A stretch of 48,323 nt of DNA from Bacteroidales bacterium UBA755 (GCA_002297815.1 DBKH01000085.1:21390-69712); one strand, 5' to 3'; shown: positions 1-8,370, counted from the stretch's first letter. Notes: generated by a model from the sequence alone, not told the origin. Translations and numbers: made by a program.

Positions 1-150
1 CCCTCTATCTATTTGTGGAGCAGTTTACCCCCAGTCACTAACGTGACAGCCCAAATGGGGCACGGGGAAAGGATTCCCCGAAACCCCTTCGGTCGCTTCG
101 CGACTAATTCAGAGACATTCAAATCATCCTCAATGATTTGTTTTAATCCG

Positions 151-158
151 TAGATTTG
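151..158 (+). promoter_or_regulatory. possible -7 box of the DUF1080 gene
   Basis: TAGATTTG fits the Bacteroidetes -7 consensus TAnnTTTG and lies 55 bases before the ATG at 214. I see no good -33 TTTG at the usual distance, so this is weak. The rest of 1-213 holds short GC hairpins (near 60-75 and 90-103) and no gene. Confidence 0.3.
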
Positions 159-213
159 CATATTTTTGCAAAATATTATTCGGATAATAACACTAATAAA
201 TTATAGTATTTCA

Positions 214-1509
214 ATGAAAAAGATCTTTTTAGGACTTATCATCGCAGGTGTAGCCACTTCGATGACATCCTGTGGCGAAAAGCCGAACACACTTACTTCC
301 GAAGAGAAGGCTGATGGCTGGGTGCTACTGTTCAACGGTGAGAACCTTGACGGTTGGCGTGACTACAATGGAGATTCGCTGACAAATGGTTGGACTGTTG
401 TAGATGGCTGCATTCAGGCTTCGGGAAACGGAGCAGATGAATCTGGCTACATCGTTACTGACAAGAAATACGAAAACTTTGAACTCTCTTGGGATTGGAA
501 ACTCACGCATGGAGGCAACAGTGGCATGCTTTACCACGTTGTTGAGAGCCCTAAATTCAAGGTTCCATATGTTACAGGTCCTGAATATCAGCTTATTGAC
601 AATGAAGGTTGGGAGGAAGTGAACGCTCCTACAAAACTTGAGGAATGGCAGAAACTCGGTGTTGACTACGCTATGCACCTGCCTGACTACAGCAAGATGA
701 ATGTAAATCCACAGGGCGAGTGGAACAACTCGAAGATTGTCTTTGACAACGGCCATGTAGAGCATTGGCTCAACGGAGAGAAGATTCTTGAATTCGAAGC
801 ATGGACAGACGACTGGTTCGAAAAGAAAGCCAGCGGCAAATGGGGTAATGCAACAGAATATGGCCTTGCTCACGAGGGCGTTATCTGCCTTCAAGACCAC
901 GGAGACCCTGCATCATTCAGGAATATCAAAATCAAGGAACTTCCTCACAAGGCTGGTCAGAAAGTTGAACTATTCAATGGCAAGGACCTTCACGGCTGGG
1001 AGTTGTTCGGAAGTATGCGCACCAGCGTTGACGAAGATGGAAATCTCGTCACCGAGAATGGAGAGGATCTTCGCTACGGCTACCTCGGAACGCGTGAGTA
1101 TTACAAAGACTTCGACCTTACCGTTGAGTTCAAGCAATGCTCGAACGGCAACTCTGGTCTCTTCTTCCACTCATTTGTGGAAGGTGGCTACCAAAACAAC
1201 ATAGTTAATGGTTGGCAGTGCGAGGTAGCTCCTAAAGGCAATGATACCGCAGGAATCTATGAGTCCTACGGTCGTGGATGGCTGGTTCAGATTCCAGATG
1301 AGAAAGAGAGTATTCTCAAGGAAGGTGAGTGGAATACTCTTCGCCTGCGTGTCGAAGGCAACAACGTCAAAACATGGTTGAACGGAGAGCCAATGGTGGA
1401 CATCAATGATGAGCTTATCGGCTCCAAGTCAGGTCGTATCATGCTTCAGATCCATGATGGAGACAACATCAAGGTTCTCTGGCGCAACTTCCAGCTTACT
1501 GAACTTTAG
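214..1509 (+). CDS. DUF1080 (3-keto-disaccharide hydrolase-like) lipoprotein
   Basis: Predicted secreted lipoprotein of 431 residues with two copies of the DUF1080/LamG-like jelly-roll fold. I start it at the ATG at 214 because this gives a clean lipoprotein signal (MKKIFLGLIIAGVATSMTSC, lipid Cys20); an in-frame TTG at 166 would bury it. The first domain opens near residue 37 (LLFNGENLDGW) and the second near 251 (ELFNGKDLHGW); each also has a GNSG(M/L) strand motif. Members of this family hydrolyse or bind 3-keto-glycosides or other glycans at the cell surface. The convergent GH2 gene suggests a polysaccharide-use neighbourhood. Family assignment is firm; the substrate is unknown. Confidence 0.85.
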   Translation: MKKIFLGLIIAGVATSMTSCGEKPNTLTSEEKADGWVLLFNGENLDGWRDYNGDSLTNGWTVVDGCIQASGNGADESGYIVTDKKYENFELSWDWKLTHGGNSGMLYHVVESPKFKVPYVTGPEYQLIDNEGWEEVNAPTKLEEWQKLGVDYAMHLPDYSKMNVNPQGEWNNSKIVFDNGHVEHWLNGEKILEFEAWTDDWFEKKASGKWGNATEYGLAHEGVICLQDHGDPASFRNIKIKELPHKAGQKVELFNGKDLHGWELFGSMRTSVDEDGNLVTENGEDLRYGYLGTREYYKDFDLTVEFKQCSNGNSGLFFHSFVEGGYQNNIVNGWQCEVAPKGNDTAGIYESYGRGWLVQIPDEKESILKEGEWNTLRLRVEGNNVKTWLNGEPMVDINDELIGSKSGRIMLQIHDGDNIKVLWRNFQLTEL

Positions 1510-1548
1510 ATAACGATGAACATTAGCTTCAGCCGGTTGAGTTAAGGG

Positions 1549-1612
1549 CGCGACAAAAAGAAACTCCCAAATTTTGGTAACGTGCAAAATTTGGGATTCT
1601 CTTTTTGTCGCG
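1549..1612. terminator. long bidirectional hairpin terminator
   Basis: Arms 1549-1561 and 1600-1612 are perfect complements (CGCGACAAAAAGA), with a 4-base internal loop and then a second perfect stem 1566-1576/1585-1595 (CCCAAATTTTG). The loop is GTAACGTG. A-rich and T-rich flanks on the two sides give a U-tract in either direction, as expected between the convergent genes at 1509 and 1650. Confidence 0.85.
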
Positions 1613-1649
1613 GTTAAACACACATCAAACCATCACAAAAACAAAAGAC

Positions 1650-4600
1650 CTAAAACCTCAGCAAAGTCTCATCCAGCCACTTAGTCCCGACAAGTGCCTG
1701 ATAGTTGCCGGTGTCCTTACCGGAGTGGAAATTACGGAAATAGCGGTTCTCAGAAATGATCTTGCCATCGGAAGAAGTCAACCTGAGATTAACAATGCAA
1801 AGCCCGTCCGGCACGTCTGCCAAGTCGATAACAGGAGTTGTTGTGTCCTCTTTTGGACTTACCAAAGCAGTTTTTGAATATACCTTCTCACCTTCCGGAG
1901 TAATAACAGAAACACTTGCCGTTAGATTCTCTAGATCGACAGGGCCAGCGTTTATCACTTCAATCTTCCCGGAAGCTGGATTCATCTGAATATGAATAGG
2001 TTCGCACGCTTTCTTAACAGCAGCACAAGCAGCAGTAGGGCGGAACCAATAATCGTAAGTCTGCCATGCAAGGCTTGGCCAAGCACTGTGTGACATCCAA
2101 ATCAAGAGACCTTTACGGCCAACATTGTTCGCCTCGTACATGGCTCGATAACCGTCGTAATTGATCCATTGGGAATATTTAGCAAAAGTTTCAGCAGACT
2201 CCAATGCCTGATCACCAAAACGTCTGCGTACCATCCCGACAAAAGCGGTGTCACCCTGAGCACCGGTTCTTGTAAAATCATGCTGTCCCCACACATCATT
2301 CGTAGGCCAGAGATGGTCTGAAGTCAGCATCTGAGAGAGGCTCTCATATTCCATAATGGCCGGCATTCCCCTCTCACTATGAAACTTGGTAGTTGGATTA
2401 TCGAAATAAAACGAAGGCTCGACAGCGCGATATGGACCGTGGCCACTGACACCATCATCTGCGGAACTTGGAATATACTCAATGTCAGAATGAAGATTCC
2501 TGACAGTCTCAATAAGGCCCTTATTCAAAGCAGCAGGAGGATAGCCTTCATTTCGACCACAATACAAGCCAATGCTTGGATGATTGCGAATTAGACTTAC
2601 ATAATCCCATGCATTGTCAAGAAACATTTCATTATCATCAGGGTCTGGACCATCAGCCGGGTTGGCTAGCCAGAAATCCTGCCAAACCACGATTCCGTAC
2701 TTGTCACAAGCATCGTAGAACTCTTCGTCCCCTGTCTGACCTACCCAGTTACGGATCATATTCAGATTCATTTCTTTGTGCATGCGAACAGCGGTATCAT
2801 ATTCCTTGGCCCCATAGCGGAGATTATATTCACTGAATCCCCAGTTTCCTCCTTTAGGGTAGAAGCGGTGGCCATTGATGTACATCTTAAGGTCAGACAT
2901 CACATCCTTGTAGGTAAATTCCCTGATTCCGGCCTGCCATTCGATTGAGGTCATCACTTCGCTTTCTCCATCAGGGACAAATGAAAATGATGCCTTATGC
3001 AAAGTTGGTTCACCGTAACCGTTTGGCCACCAAAGTCCTATTTTCTGATTCTTCAGCTGTGGACATTCCTCAGGAGTGAATATTACAGTTCCACTCTCCC
3101 CTGCTTTCAACTGCACTTTTTTCGAGAACTCAATGTCACCGATGGTCCCCTTCAGGGTTCCGCTAATGTTCTGATCCTTCGGGGCACTGGACTTGTCAGA
3201 GAGCCTGAAAGACTTGCATGCCACGTCCGCAATATTGACAGACACTGTCATTGAGGCCAGGTCATCCACAACCTTACTCTGAACCAAAGGATCGCTCAAA
3301 GTCACAGCCTGAACTTTCTCAATCCTCACGTCATTCCATATTCCCATGTCACGACCTCTGACAGTCGGCATCCAGTCCCAACCAACAGTCGCATGGAACG
3401 TTGGGTTGTCGGCCCCTAACTGGCCTCCGTTGAAATCTGGACTTTCAGCGTTCTTTTCCTTAACAGCAGCATAGTGCGCTGGTTTGATAATGTGGACAGC
3501 GATGACATTGCCTTCATCCTGAATCAAATCGGTCACATCGAAACTTGAACGCTTGAATGCACCTGCGATGTCTCCGACATGGGTTCCATTGACATATACC
3601 TCAGCTTTCCAGTTGATTCCATCAAAAGACAGGAGCAATCGCTCGCCTTGTTTCAGTTTGGCCGCTTTGGTAAGTTCTGTGACAGAACGAGGTGTCCACC
3701 GATACCAGAAATCAGAATTGAAAAACGACTCGGAAATCTGAAGGTTATTGTCAGCAATCCCAGGATCTGGAACAGAACCGGCAGCCATGTAGCTGTAAAG
3801 GACAGTTCCCGGCACTACTGCTGGAAGCCAAGAGGAGGCATCATATTCAGAAGAAGAGATTAACTCACCATTTCCCTTGACGGAAGAGGCGCGCTGTAGT
3901 TTCCATTCATGGTCCGTCTTTGCAACATCCTTAGGACCAAGCACTTCAAATTCACTTAAAGTAAAATGTCCGCTTTCGTCTGCACCTTCCATAGAAAGGC
4001 GTACAAAACGAGCATTGCCGGACGCTTTAAATGAATATGTAAGTGAATCGGTTTGTGGAAGATCAACTATCTTTTTCCAACTTCTCGCATCATCCGAAAT
4101 CTCCACACAGCCTTTCTCTGCTTTATGAATCCAATGCAGACGGATTTCTCTGAATTTGCTCTTTGAACCCAGATCAATGCTTATCCACTGAGGCTTGTCA
4201 TCCGCGCTCATCCACGCGCTAGAGTAAACCTCTGATGGAAGGACATTGAATCCACGAGACTCTTTGGAATCATAAGGTCCCGTGTCAGAACTTTTTCCAA
4301 ATGACTGTCCATTTGTGAAGTCCACAGCGTAGATTACCCAAAAAAGAGCTCCATCCATCTTGAAATCTATCTTGAAATGGTTAAAATTGATAGCATCTTT
4401 AAGAGGTATTTCCAGATCCAATGATCTAGCAGGACGGGTAATCTTTTCGGTAAGCTTGTTCGGGTCTGTGATAACTTCAGAATAACGTTTGGTTCCAGGT
4501 AAGTCTGAGCCTCCTACAAAACCAACTTGTTTCAGATCTTTTCCTGAAACTCCAGCGAGGCAAGAGATTGACCACCCATTTACAGGTTCTTGATAGACTA

Positions 4601-4946
4601 CATACCCACGCACTCTGACACAACCAGCCGAAAACATCTGGCCACTCCATTCATATTCAAGAAAATTGGAGGCTCCTTCCAGTCTATTGCTTGAATATGG
4701 TCCAGCGTCTATCGTCCATTCTTTCTCGCGACGAGGCAGTTCTCCTTCAGCGTTTTGAACACGAAGCCATGCAGGCTCATCAGCTAACACCACACCATCA
4801 GTGACAAGCTGCGCTGTTAGGTTATAGTCATAGGAAGACGAAGCATAGGCAGACTTATTCAAGGCAATATTCTCCACATGGTCGTTTGACGAACAACCAA
4901 CCGCAGCTGCGACAAACATCACAGCCGCAGCATAAGGCAATTTCAT
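1650..4946 (-). CDS. glycoside hydrolase family 2 lipoprotein with discoidin-like domains
   Basis: A 1098-residue exported GH2 glycosidase of the beta-mannosidase / exo-beta-glucosaminidase type. The start at 4946 gives a lipoprotein signal ending in VGC (Cys18); an ATG nine bases upstream (4955) is possible. Order of parts: discoidin-like region about 25-210, second F5/8 type C region about 235-340, GH2 sugar-binding domain about 350-545, Ig-like domain about 550-685, TIM barrel about 690-1000. The acid/base Glu lies in CGRNEGYPP (about E800) and the likely nucleophile in FHSERGMP (about E858). It should trim terminal beta-linked sugars in the periplasm or at the surface. The exact sugar cannot be read from sequence. 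Confidence 0.88.
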   Translation of the reverse strand: MKLPYAAAVMFVAAAVGCSSNDHVENIALNKSAYASSSYDYNLTAQLVTDGVVLADEPAWLRVQNAEGELPRREKEWTIDAGPYSSNRLEGASNFLEYEWSGQMFSAGCVRVRGYVVYQEPVNGWSISCLAGVSGKDLKQVGFVGGSDLPGTKRYSEVITDPNKLTEKITRPARSLDLEIPLKDAINFNHFKIDFKMDGALFWVIYAVDFTNGQSFGKSSDTGPYDSKESRGFNVLPSEVYSSAWMSADDKPQWISIDLGSKSKFREIRLHWIHKAEKGCVEISDDARSWKKIVDLPQTDSLTYSFKASGNARFVRLSMEGADESGHFTLSEFEVLGPKDVAKTDHEWKLQRASSVKGNGELISSSEYDASSWLPAVVPGTVLYSYMAAGSVPDPGIADNNLQISESFFNSDFWYRWTPRSVTELTKAAKLKQGERLLLSFDGINWKAEVYVNGTHVGDIAGAFKRSSFDVTDLIQDEGNVIAVHIIKPAHYAAVKEKNAESPDFNGGQLGADNPTFHATVGWDWMPTVRGRDMGIWNDVRIEKVQAVTLSDPLVQSKVVDDLASMTVSVNIADVACKSFRLSDKSSAPKDQNISGTLKGTIGDIEFSKKVQLKAGESGTVIFTPEECPQLKNQKIGLWWPNGYGEPTLHKASFSFVPDGESEVMTSIEWQAGIREFTYKDVMSDLKMYINGHRFYPKGGNWGFSEYNLRYGAKEYDTAVRMHKEMNLNMIRNWVGQTGDEEFYDACDKYGIVVWQDFWLANPADGPDPDDNEMFLDNAWDYVSLIRNHPSIGLYCGRNEGYPPAALNKGLIETVRNLHSDIEYIPSSADDGVSGHGPYRAVEPSFYFDNPTTKFHSERGMPAIMEYESLSQMLTSDHLWPTNDVWGQHDFTRTGAQGDTAFVGMVRRRFGDQALESAETFAKYSQWINYDGYRAMYEANNVGRKGLLIWMSHSAWPSLAWQTYDYWFRPTAACAAVKKACEPIHIQMNPASGKIEVINAGPVDLENLTASVSVITPEGEKVYSKTALVSPKEDTTTPVIDLADVPDGLCIVNLRLTSSDGKIISENRYFRNFHSGKDTGNYQALVGTKWLDETLLRF

Positions 4947-5070
4947 AATAATCATAATTTGCTATTAATCAGTGAAAGCGGAGGATACAGGATTGCTCTG
5001 TCGGGTTCTAAACTTTTTAAGTCCTTGGTAATCAATTTCGGCTTTTTACCCATAAAACGATTTACTAAAA

Positions 5071-5092
5071 GTTTTTGTCCCGTTTTTGTCCC
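5071..5092. repeat. tandem 11-bp repeat at the host/phage junction
   Basis: GTTTTTGTCCC occurs twice head to tail (5071-5081 and 5082-5092). It sits in the AT-rich, gene-free stretch 4956-5220 between the last host-like gene and the first phage-like gene. It could be part of an attachment site, but the right prophage end and the integrase are not in the window, so this is only a position to compare. Confidence 0.35.
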
Positions 5093-5222
5093 GGCACACG
5101 TCCACTTAAAATTTTATTAAACAATTACTTACAACGATAATTTTAGAAATTTTAATTAATTTTGACCGAAATTTTCATTTCGATTTATTGTTAAACGATA
5201 AGGTTTACTACATTGGATTTAT

Positions 5223-5230
5223 TATATTTG
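5223..5230 (+). promoter_or_regulatory. -7 box of first phage-side gene
   Basis: TATATTTG matches TAnnTTTG exactly. A transcript would begin about 5235, which rules out the upstream in-frame start near 5188 and supports ATG 5248 as the true start. The -33 region is weak. Confidence 0.45.
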
Positions 5231-5247
5231 CAAAAAACAACAGAGGT

Positions 5248-5847
5248 ATGTTCAAGCATAAAGAAAACACAGCCAAGCAGGTCTTCGAGGAGAAGACATT
5301 CGACATCCCGATGGACAGGCTGACTCCGGAAATCATCAACCTTGCCTACGAGGCGGGGAAAAGGAAGCTGGAATTCAGCACACAGACAATCAGCCACACA
5401 ATGGGGATTGTCCAGACGTTACTCGGATGGTATGTCGCTGCTGACATCTCCCTGATCGGCATCCTTGCCGGGCTCGTGGCCGCACCAGCACCTTCGACGC
5501 TTTCATCGTCGCTCACGTGCTATGGCATTGTATTCATCTCGGTGGTCATCATCTGCTTCTGGAAGGGATCAATGTACAATGTGACTTCTTACGGTCCGGG
5601 ATCCGCTCCAGCTGATTTTCTTACACTGGAAACAGTCGATTGGCTCGACAACTACAAAGACAAGAATTGGGTGGTGTGTAAGAAGTACCATGAGCTGATC
5701 CGATTGCAGGATTGTGCCAATAGAAACCTCCGTATCGCCCTGCGGATAAGGAAGTGTTACCGGATAGGCGTCAACATCAGTCTTTGGGCGGCTGCATTCG
5801 CTTGCATCATCCTTTTTTCTCTGGCAGTGGAGGCGATGCTGGTCTGA
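5248..5847 (+). CDS. integral membrane protein, unknown function
   Basis: A 199-residue membrane protein with no family I recognise. Hydrophobic segments lie at about 50-75, 85-102 (YGIVFISVVIICFW) and 173-198 (SLWAAAFACIILFSLAV), with a charged, soluble-looking stretch between the second and third. The start at 5248 is chosen because a -7 box lies at 5223-5230. It is the leftmost gene of the phage-like region and points away from the host genes, so a lysogen-expressed role such as exclusion is conceivable, but nothing in the sequence proves it. The stop overlaps the next start (TGATG). Confidence 0.6.
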   Translation: MFKHKENTAKQVFEEKTFDIPMDRLTPEIINLAYEAGKRKLEFSTQTISHTMGIVQTLLGWYVAADISLIGILAGLVAAPAPSTLSSSLTCYGIVFISVVIICFWKGSMYNVTSYGPGSAPADFLTLETVDWLDNYKDKNWVVCKKYHELIRLQDCANRNLRIALRIRKCYRIGVNISLWAAAFACIILFSLAVEAMLV

Positions 5848-5918
5848 TGCCGTGGATCTTCGGGTCACTGCTCGATGGAGGTGGCGGTGGAGGCCCTGCA
5901 GGAGCTTTCTTCGTTTGA
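5847..5918 (+). CDS. glycine-rich micropeptide, translationally coupled
   Basis: A 23-codon frame whose ATG overlaps the TGA of the membrane-protein gene (TGATG). The product is MPWIFGSLLD followed by six Gly and PAGAFFV. The hydrophobic head and Gly run suggest a membrane or signalling micropeptide. The only support is the start/stop overlap, so this is tentative. Confidence 0.3.
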   Translation: MPWIFGSLLDGGGGGGPAGAFFV

Positions 5919-6008
5919 TAATTTTCTTTACTCATAACAGTTAAAATTAGTGTTGATTCCTAAACTTGGGCTATAAAAGCCTTCAAAAAACTCATGATTA
6001 TAACTGGG

Positions 6009-6037
6009 AAGGCCACGCCGGGAGGTGCGGCCTTTCT
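6009..6037 (+). terminator. hairpin terminator between converging units
   Basis: AAGGCC (6009-6014) pairs with GGCCTT (6029-6034), with further CAC/GTG pairing inside and a TTTCTT tail. It ends the rightward unit at 5248-5918 and abuts the stop of the leftward repressor gene at 6037. Confidence 0.55.
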
Positions 6038-6441
6038 TATTGCTTTTCGAGGATAGAGAGGAGACGGTTTATCTGGGCGTCCTTCTCCTTGATCTGGGCG
6101 TCCTTCTCCTTGATGCGTTCGTCGAGTAGTTCGATCTGGGCTCTGAGGACATCGGGGCTGTCGGAATAATATTGGCGTTGGTCAATGTGACCATTATTCT
6201 GGCCATTCAACACGACTCCCGGATTATTAATCGTGTTATTCGACATAACATTCTCCTTATCGAAGACAAGCCAATCAAGGGAAATATCTGGATAATTCTC
6301 GATAATTGTCTTGAGTTTATCAACACCTAAACTTTTGCCACTATCCAGAAAGCCCATTGAGAGCCCTGTCTTCTGATAAAAACTATTTTTGCTAATACCT
6401 TTACGTTCAAGATATTGCTTGATTTTTTCTTTCTCAGTCAT
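6037..6441 (-). CDS. phage repressor-like protein, HTH plus C-terminal coiled coil
   Basis: A 134-residue protein with an XRE-like helix-turn-helix at about 10-45 (KNSFYQKTGLSMGFLDSGKSL) and a domain around IENYPDISLDWLVF that is usual in Bacteroidetes phage repressors. An Asn-rich linker (about 66-88) leads to a coiled coil (about 100-130) with a tandem IKEKDAQ repeat. It is divergent from the early operon at 6576, with promoter and direct repeats in the gap, the layout of a CI-type switch. I infer that it binds the 11-bp repeats at 6496-6525 and may bind the related sites elsewhere in the phage. Target binding is not shown by sequence. Confidence 0.75.
   Translation of the reverse strand: MTEKEKIKQYLERKGISKNSFYQKTGLSMGFLDSGKSLGVDKLKTIIENYPDISLDWLVFDKENVMSNNTINNPGVVLNGQNNGHIDQRQYYSDSPDVLRAQIELLDERIKEKDAQIKEKDAQINRLLSILEKQ
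6071..6112 (-). repeat. tandem 21-bp repeat in the repressor coiled coil
   Basis: Two perfect 21-bp copies (6071-6091 and 6092-6112) encode the duplicated IKEKDAQ heptads. The repeat length is a multiple of three and of the heptad, so expansion or contraction would change coil length without a frameshift. Confidence 0.8.
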
Positions 6442-6461
6442 AAAATTTCTCGATTTTTATC

Positions 6462-6491
6462 TTGTAAATTAAGATAATTATCATATCTTTG
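6462..6491 (+). promoter_or_regulatory. early promoter
   Basis: TTG at 6462-6464, 19-base spacer, TATCTTTG at 6484-6491: a canonical Bacteroidetes promoter. It reads away from the repressor into the early operon beginning at 6576. Confidence 0.7.
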
Positions 6492-6495
6492 TACT

Positions 6496-6525
6496 GTAAA
6501 CACAAACGCAATACAAATGCAATAC
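6496..6525 (+). promoter_or_regulatory. direct-repeat operator, early operon
   Basis: Starts with GTAA, then the 11-bp unit AAYACAAACGC in 2.5 copies (second copy has T for C at the eighth base of the unit, ending in AATAC). It covers the predicted transcription start of the early promoter, a position suited to repression. Related copies lie at 15079, 29443 and 36653. Confidence 0.6.
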
Positions 6526-6575
6526 AGCATTAAACGAGCGAAGATAAAAATAAAATATCACAAAAACAATGAGTT

Positions 6576-6845
6576 ATGAGCGAAGAAGAAAGAATGGAGA
6601 GGACCACGGTGGGCATCTGGAGGGTGTTCGCGGTTGTGGTGGCGGTGGCGTTGATGGTGAACGCGGTGCAGGCGGTTATGGGGAAGGCGGAGTTCGCTTG
6701 GTGGCATCTGCCGACGCTGGGGATAGCGATGAGCTTCGGGGAGATGGGGAATGTCATCACAAGGCTCGGAGCCGCCGCAAGACTTTTGAGGCTGCGATGG
6801 AATGGCTGTTCAATCCGGAAAGCAATCCGGACGCGTGGATGCTGA
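6576..6845 (+). CDS. small membrane protein of the early operon
   Basis: An 89-residue frame, first gene after the early promoter. Hydrophobic segments are at about 13-33 (VGIWRVFAVVVAVALMV) and 43-58, then a basic tail. A second frame (6569-6889) overlaps the whole gene and ends in a more protein-like stretch (EAAMEWLFNPESNP) than this frame's Arg-rich tail. Either a short second gene starts near ATG 6796, or the true protein shifts frame near 6780. I keep the 6576 frame because of its membrane segments. Function unknown. Confidence 0.45.
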   Translation: MSEEERMERTTVGIWRVFAVVVAVALMVNAVQAVMGKAEFAWWHLPTLGIAMSFGEMGNVITRLGAAARLLRLRWNGCSIRKAIRTRGC

Positions 6846-6901
6846 AGGGAGCCACCACACACGATTGGGACGGGAGACAACATCACTAATATTCATTGGC
6901 T

Positions 6902-7198
6902 ATGGAGAAATATGATGTCAATAGGGACAAGTTCATCGATCTGATGGCAAAGCATCACGAAGATGCGGGGGTGAACAATGTCTGGCTTTGGCAAAAGGCG
7001 CAAGAGGGCGAGGACATAATGCCGCTTGCGAGGAAATTCATCGCTGGCAGACTGGAGCAGTGTGTGGCGGCTTGGGAGTGTGCGGCCGGTGTCTGGAGAC
7101 TTGACAAGGGTGGGATGCCGGAGCGTGATCCAGGAAAGTGGGACTGGGAGAAGCTTGTGGAATTCTTGATGGTGACGCTTGAGGAGGATGTGGTCTGA
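6902..7198 (+). CDS. hypothetical early phage protein
   Basis: A 98-residue acidic, Trp-rich protein (NVWLWQKAQEGED; KWDWEKLVEFL), probably all helical. ATG 6902 is preferred to the TTG at 6896. No family is recognised. It lies in the early operon and is followed after one base by the next small gene, so co-translation is likely. Confidence 0.6.
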   Translation: MEKYDVNRDKFIDLMAKHHEDAGVNNVWLWQKAQEGEDIMPLARKFIAGRLEQCVAAWECAAGVWRLDKGGMPERDPGKWDWEKLVEFLMVTLEEDVV

Positions 7199-7199
7199 T

Positions 7200-7295
7200 A
7201 TGTTGATGCATTACATTGTGGAAGGTGTCATGCTGGCGTTCGTGGTCTGGCTGTACTGGCGGGCGTTCAAGGATGATTTCAAGGATAACGATTAA
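7200..7295 (+). CDS. 31-residue single-pass membrane peptide
   Basis: ATG at 7200 opens MLMHYIVEGVMLAFVVWLYW followed by RAFKDDFKDND: one transmembrane helix and a charged tail. Its TAA overlaps the ATG of the methylase-like gene (TAATG), and it starts one base after the preceding stop, so it fits the operon exactly. Function unknown. Confidence 0.5.
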   Translation: MLMHYIVEGVMLAFVVWLYWRAFKDDFKDND

Positions 7296-7987
7296 TGATG
7301 GAAGAGGTACTGGAAATATTCAGAGAGATTGTCCATGCGACCGGAGCTGACCCCGTCATAGTGTTCGAGGATTTGCTGACCTACATCATCACAGGTTTCT
7401 GCCCGAACGAGGACGGAACCGGCTGGAGATACAAAGGGAAAGATGACGTGAACAAGTTATATTACAAGATGTTGCTCGCATGCATTGGCGAGTATGCCGC
7501 CAGACAAAAAAGAGATGGATGGTGTGATGTGCTGGGGGAGATATATGAGACTGCCATTGTCAGCGACGGCAAGCGCGCGATGCACGAGCAATTCTTCACG
7601 CCCCAAAGCATATCCTCACTTCTGGCAACGCTGGCCAACGCGCAGGACAACGGCAAAAGGTATTTTCTCGAACCCACCTGCGGGAGCGGCAGAACCCTAT
7701 TGCCGTTCGTCCGGGAATACCCTCGATCATTCTATGTAGGAGAGGACATCGACTCGACCAGTTGCAGGATATGCGCTTGCAATCTCCTTATGCACGGGGT
7801 CAGAGGATTGGTTATCTGTCACGACACTTTGATGACCAAGCCGGTACACTTCGCATATGCTGTCAATCCGGAGATCTTTGACACCATCAGCCCATACCAC
7901 GGTATTCCGCATCTCATAAGGAAGAGCGGACAGAACAGGGTCGGATATGTAATTGACAAGTTATATTCAAAGATAACTGGAGAGTAA
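7295..7987 (+). CDS. N-6 DNA methylase-like SAM-binding protein
   Basis: A 230-residue protein of the type I-like N-6 adenine methylase fold. Motif X-like EQFFTPQ lies at about 97-103 and motif I LEPTCGSGRTLL at about 126-137, so SAM binding is likely. GEDID (about 149) fits motif II. The catalytic (N/D)PP(Y/F) motif is not visible; the position holds AVNPEIFDTISPY, as in shortened methylase relatives on Bacteroidetes mobile elements. It may protect phage DNA or be a non-catalytic relative. The start overlaps the stop of the micropeptide gene. No restriction enzyme is nearby. Confidence 0.7.
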   Translation: MMEEVLEIFREIVHATGADPVIVFEDLLTYIITGFCPNEDGTGWRYKGKDDVNKLYYKMLLACIGEYAARQKRDGWCDVLGEIYETAIVSDGKRAMHEQFFTPQSISSLLATLANAQDNGKRYFLEPTCGSGRTLLPFVREYPRSFYVGEDIDSTSCRICACNLLMHGVRGLVICHDTLMTKPVHFAYAVNPEIFDTISPYHGIPHLIRKSGQNRVGYVIDKLYSKITGE

Positions 7988-8063
7988 AAACAATACAATA
8001 GTCTTGGCAAACCTATCACAAGAGGTCCTGAGAGGCCAAGCGTAACGCTGTGAGGCGTGAACA

Positions 8064-8158
8064 ATCCCGTGTGGCTCCGTGGGGAGCAGCAAGCAGAAAT
8101 ACCGATTAGTCATAAATCAGATTAATTACTCATTCCGGTTCGAGTCCGGCACGGGATC
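8064..8158 (+). ncRNA. tRNA-like structured RNA 1
   Basis: A perfect 7-bp acceptor-like stem (8064-8070 with 8151-8157) is followed by a discriminator-like C. It encloses a hairpin GCTCC-GTGG-GGAGC (8074-8087), a weak GATT/AATC arm, and a T-arm CCGG-TTCGAGT-CCGG (8135-8149). The T-loop is canonical. The anticodon arm is not: no 5-bp stem with U33, and about 45 bases lie between D-like and T arms. So it is a tRNA-like RNA or decayed tRNA rather than a working tRNA. Bases 7988-8063 hold no gene. Confidence 0.4.
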
Positions 8159-8161
8159 TAT

Positions 8162-8341
8162 ATGAGTAAAGGATGCATATATAGTGAATGGCAGAACAAC
8201 CTTGGGCGTGGAGGCGTTCGGGCGGGGCGGCTACGTTGGGTGGCGGAGATAAGCATCAGAGGGAAAAGGTATCGCTTCCGGTCCACGAACTACGCCAATG
8301 CAGTGGGTTGGCTGGAGAAAATGTCGGAGACAACAGTTTAA
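8162..8341 (+). CDS. AP2-like small DNA-binding protein
   Basis: A 59-codon gene read from ATG 8162. Its core, GRLRWVAEISIRGKRYRFRS followed by TNYANAVGWLEKM, follows the AP2/integrase N-terminal pattern: three beta strands with G-K-R-Y in the turn, then a helix. Such domains bind DNA and are common in homing nucleases and phage proteins. It is too short for most gene callers. The first eight bases (ATGAGTAA) are the exact complement of 8126-8133, so the start codon may be paired with RNA 1. It lies between two tRNA-like folds. Confidence 0.55.
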   Translation: MSKGCIYSEWQNNLGRGGVRAGRLRWVAEISIRGKRYRFRSTNYANAVGWLEKMSETTV

Positions 8342-8370
8342 TTTCAATTACGGTGTCAAGGAGCGCCGGG

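Noticed and set aside
8064..8158. Ordinary tRNA
   Set aside because: Acceptor and T-arm fit, but the anticodon arm lacks a proper stem and U33 and about 45 bases lie between arms.
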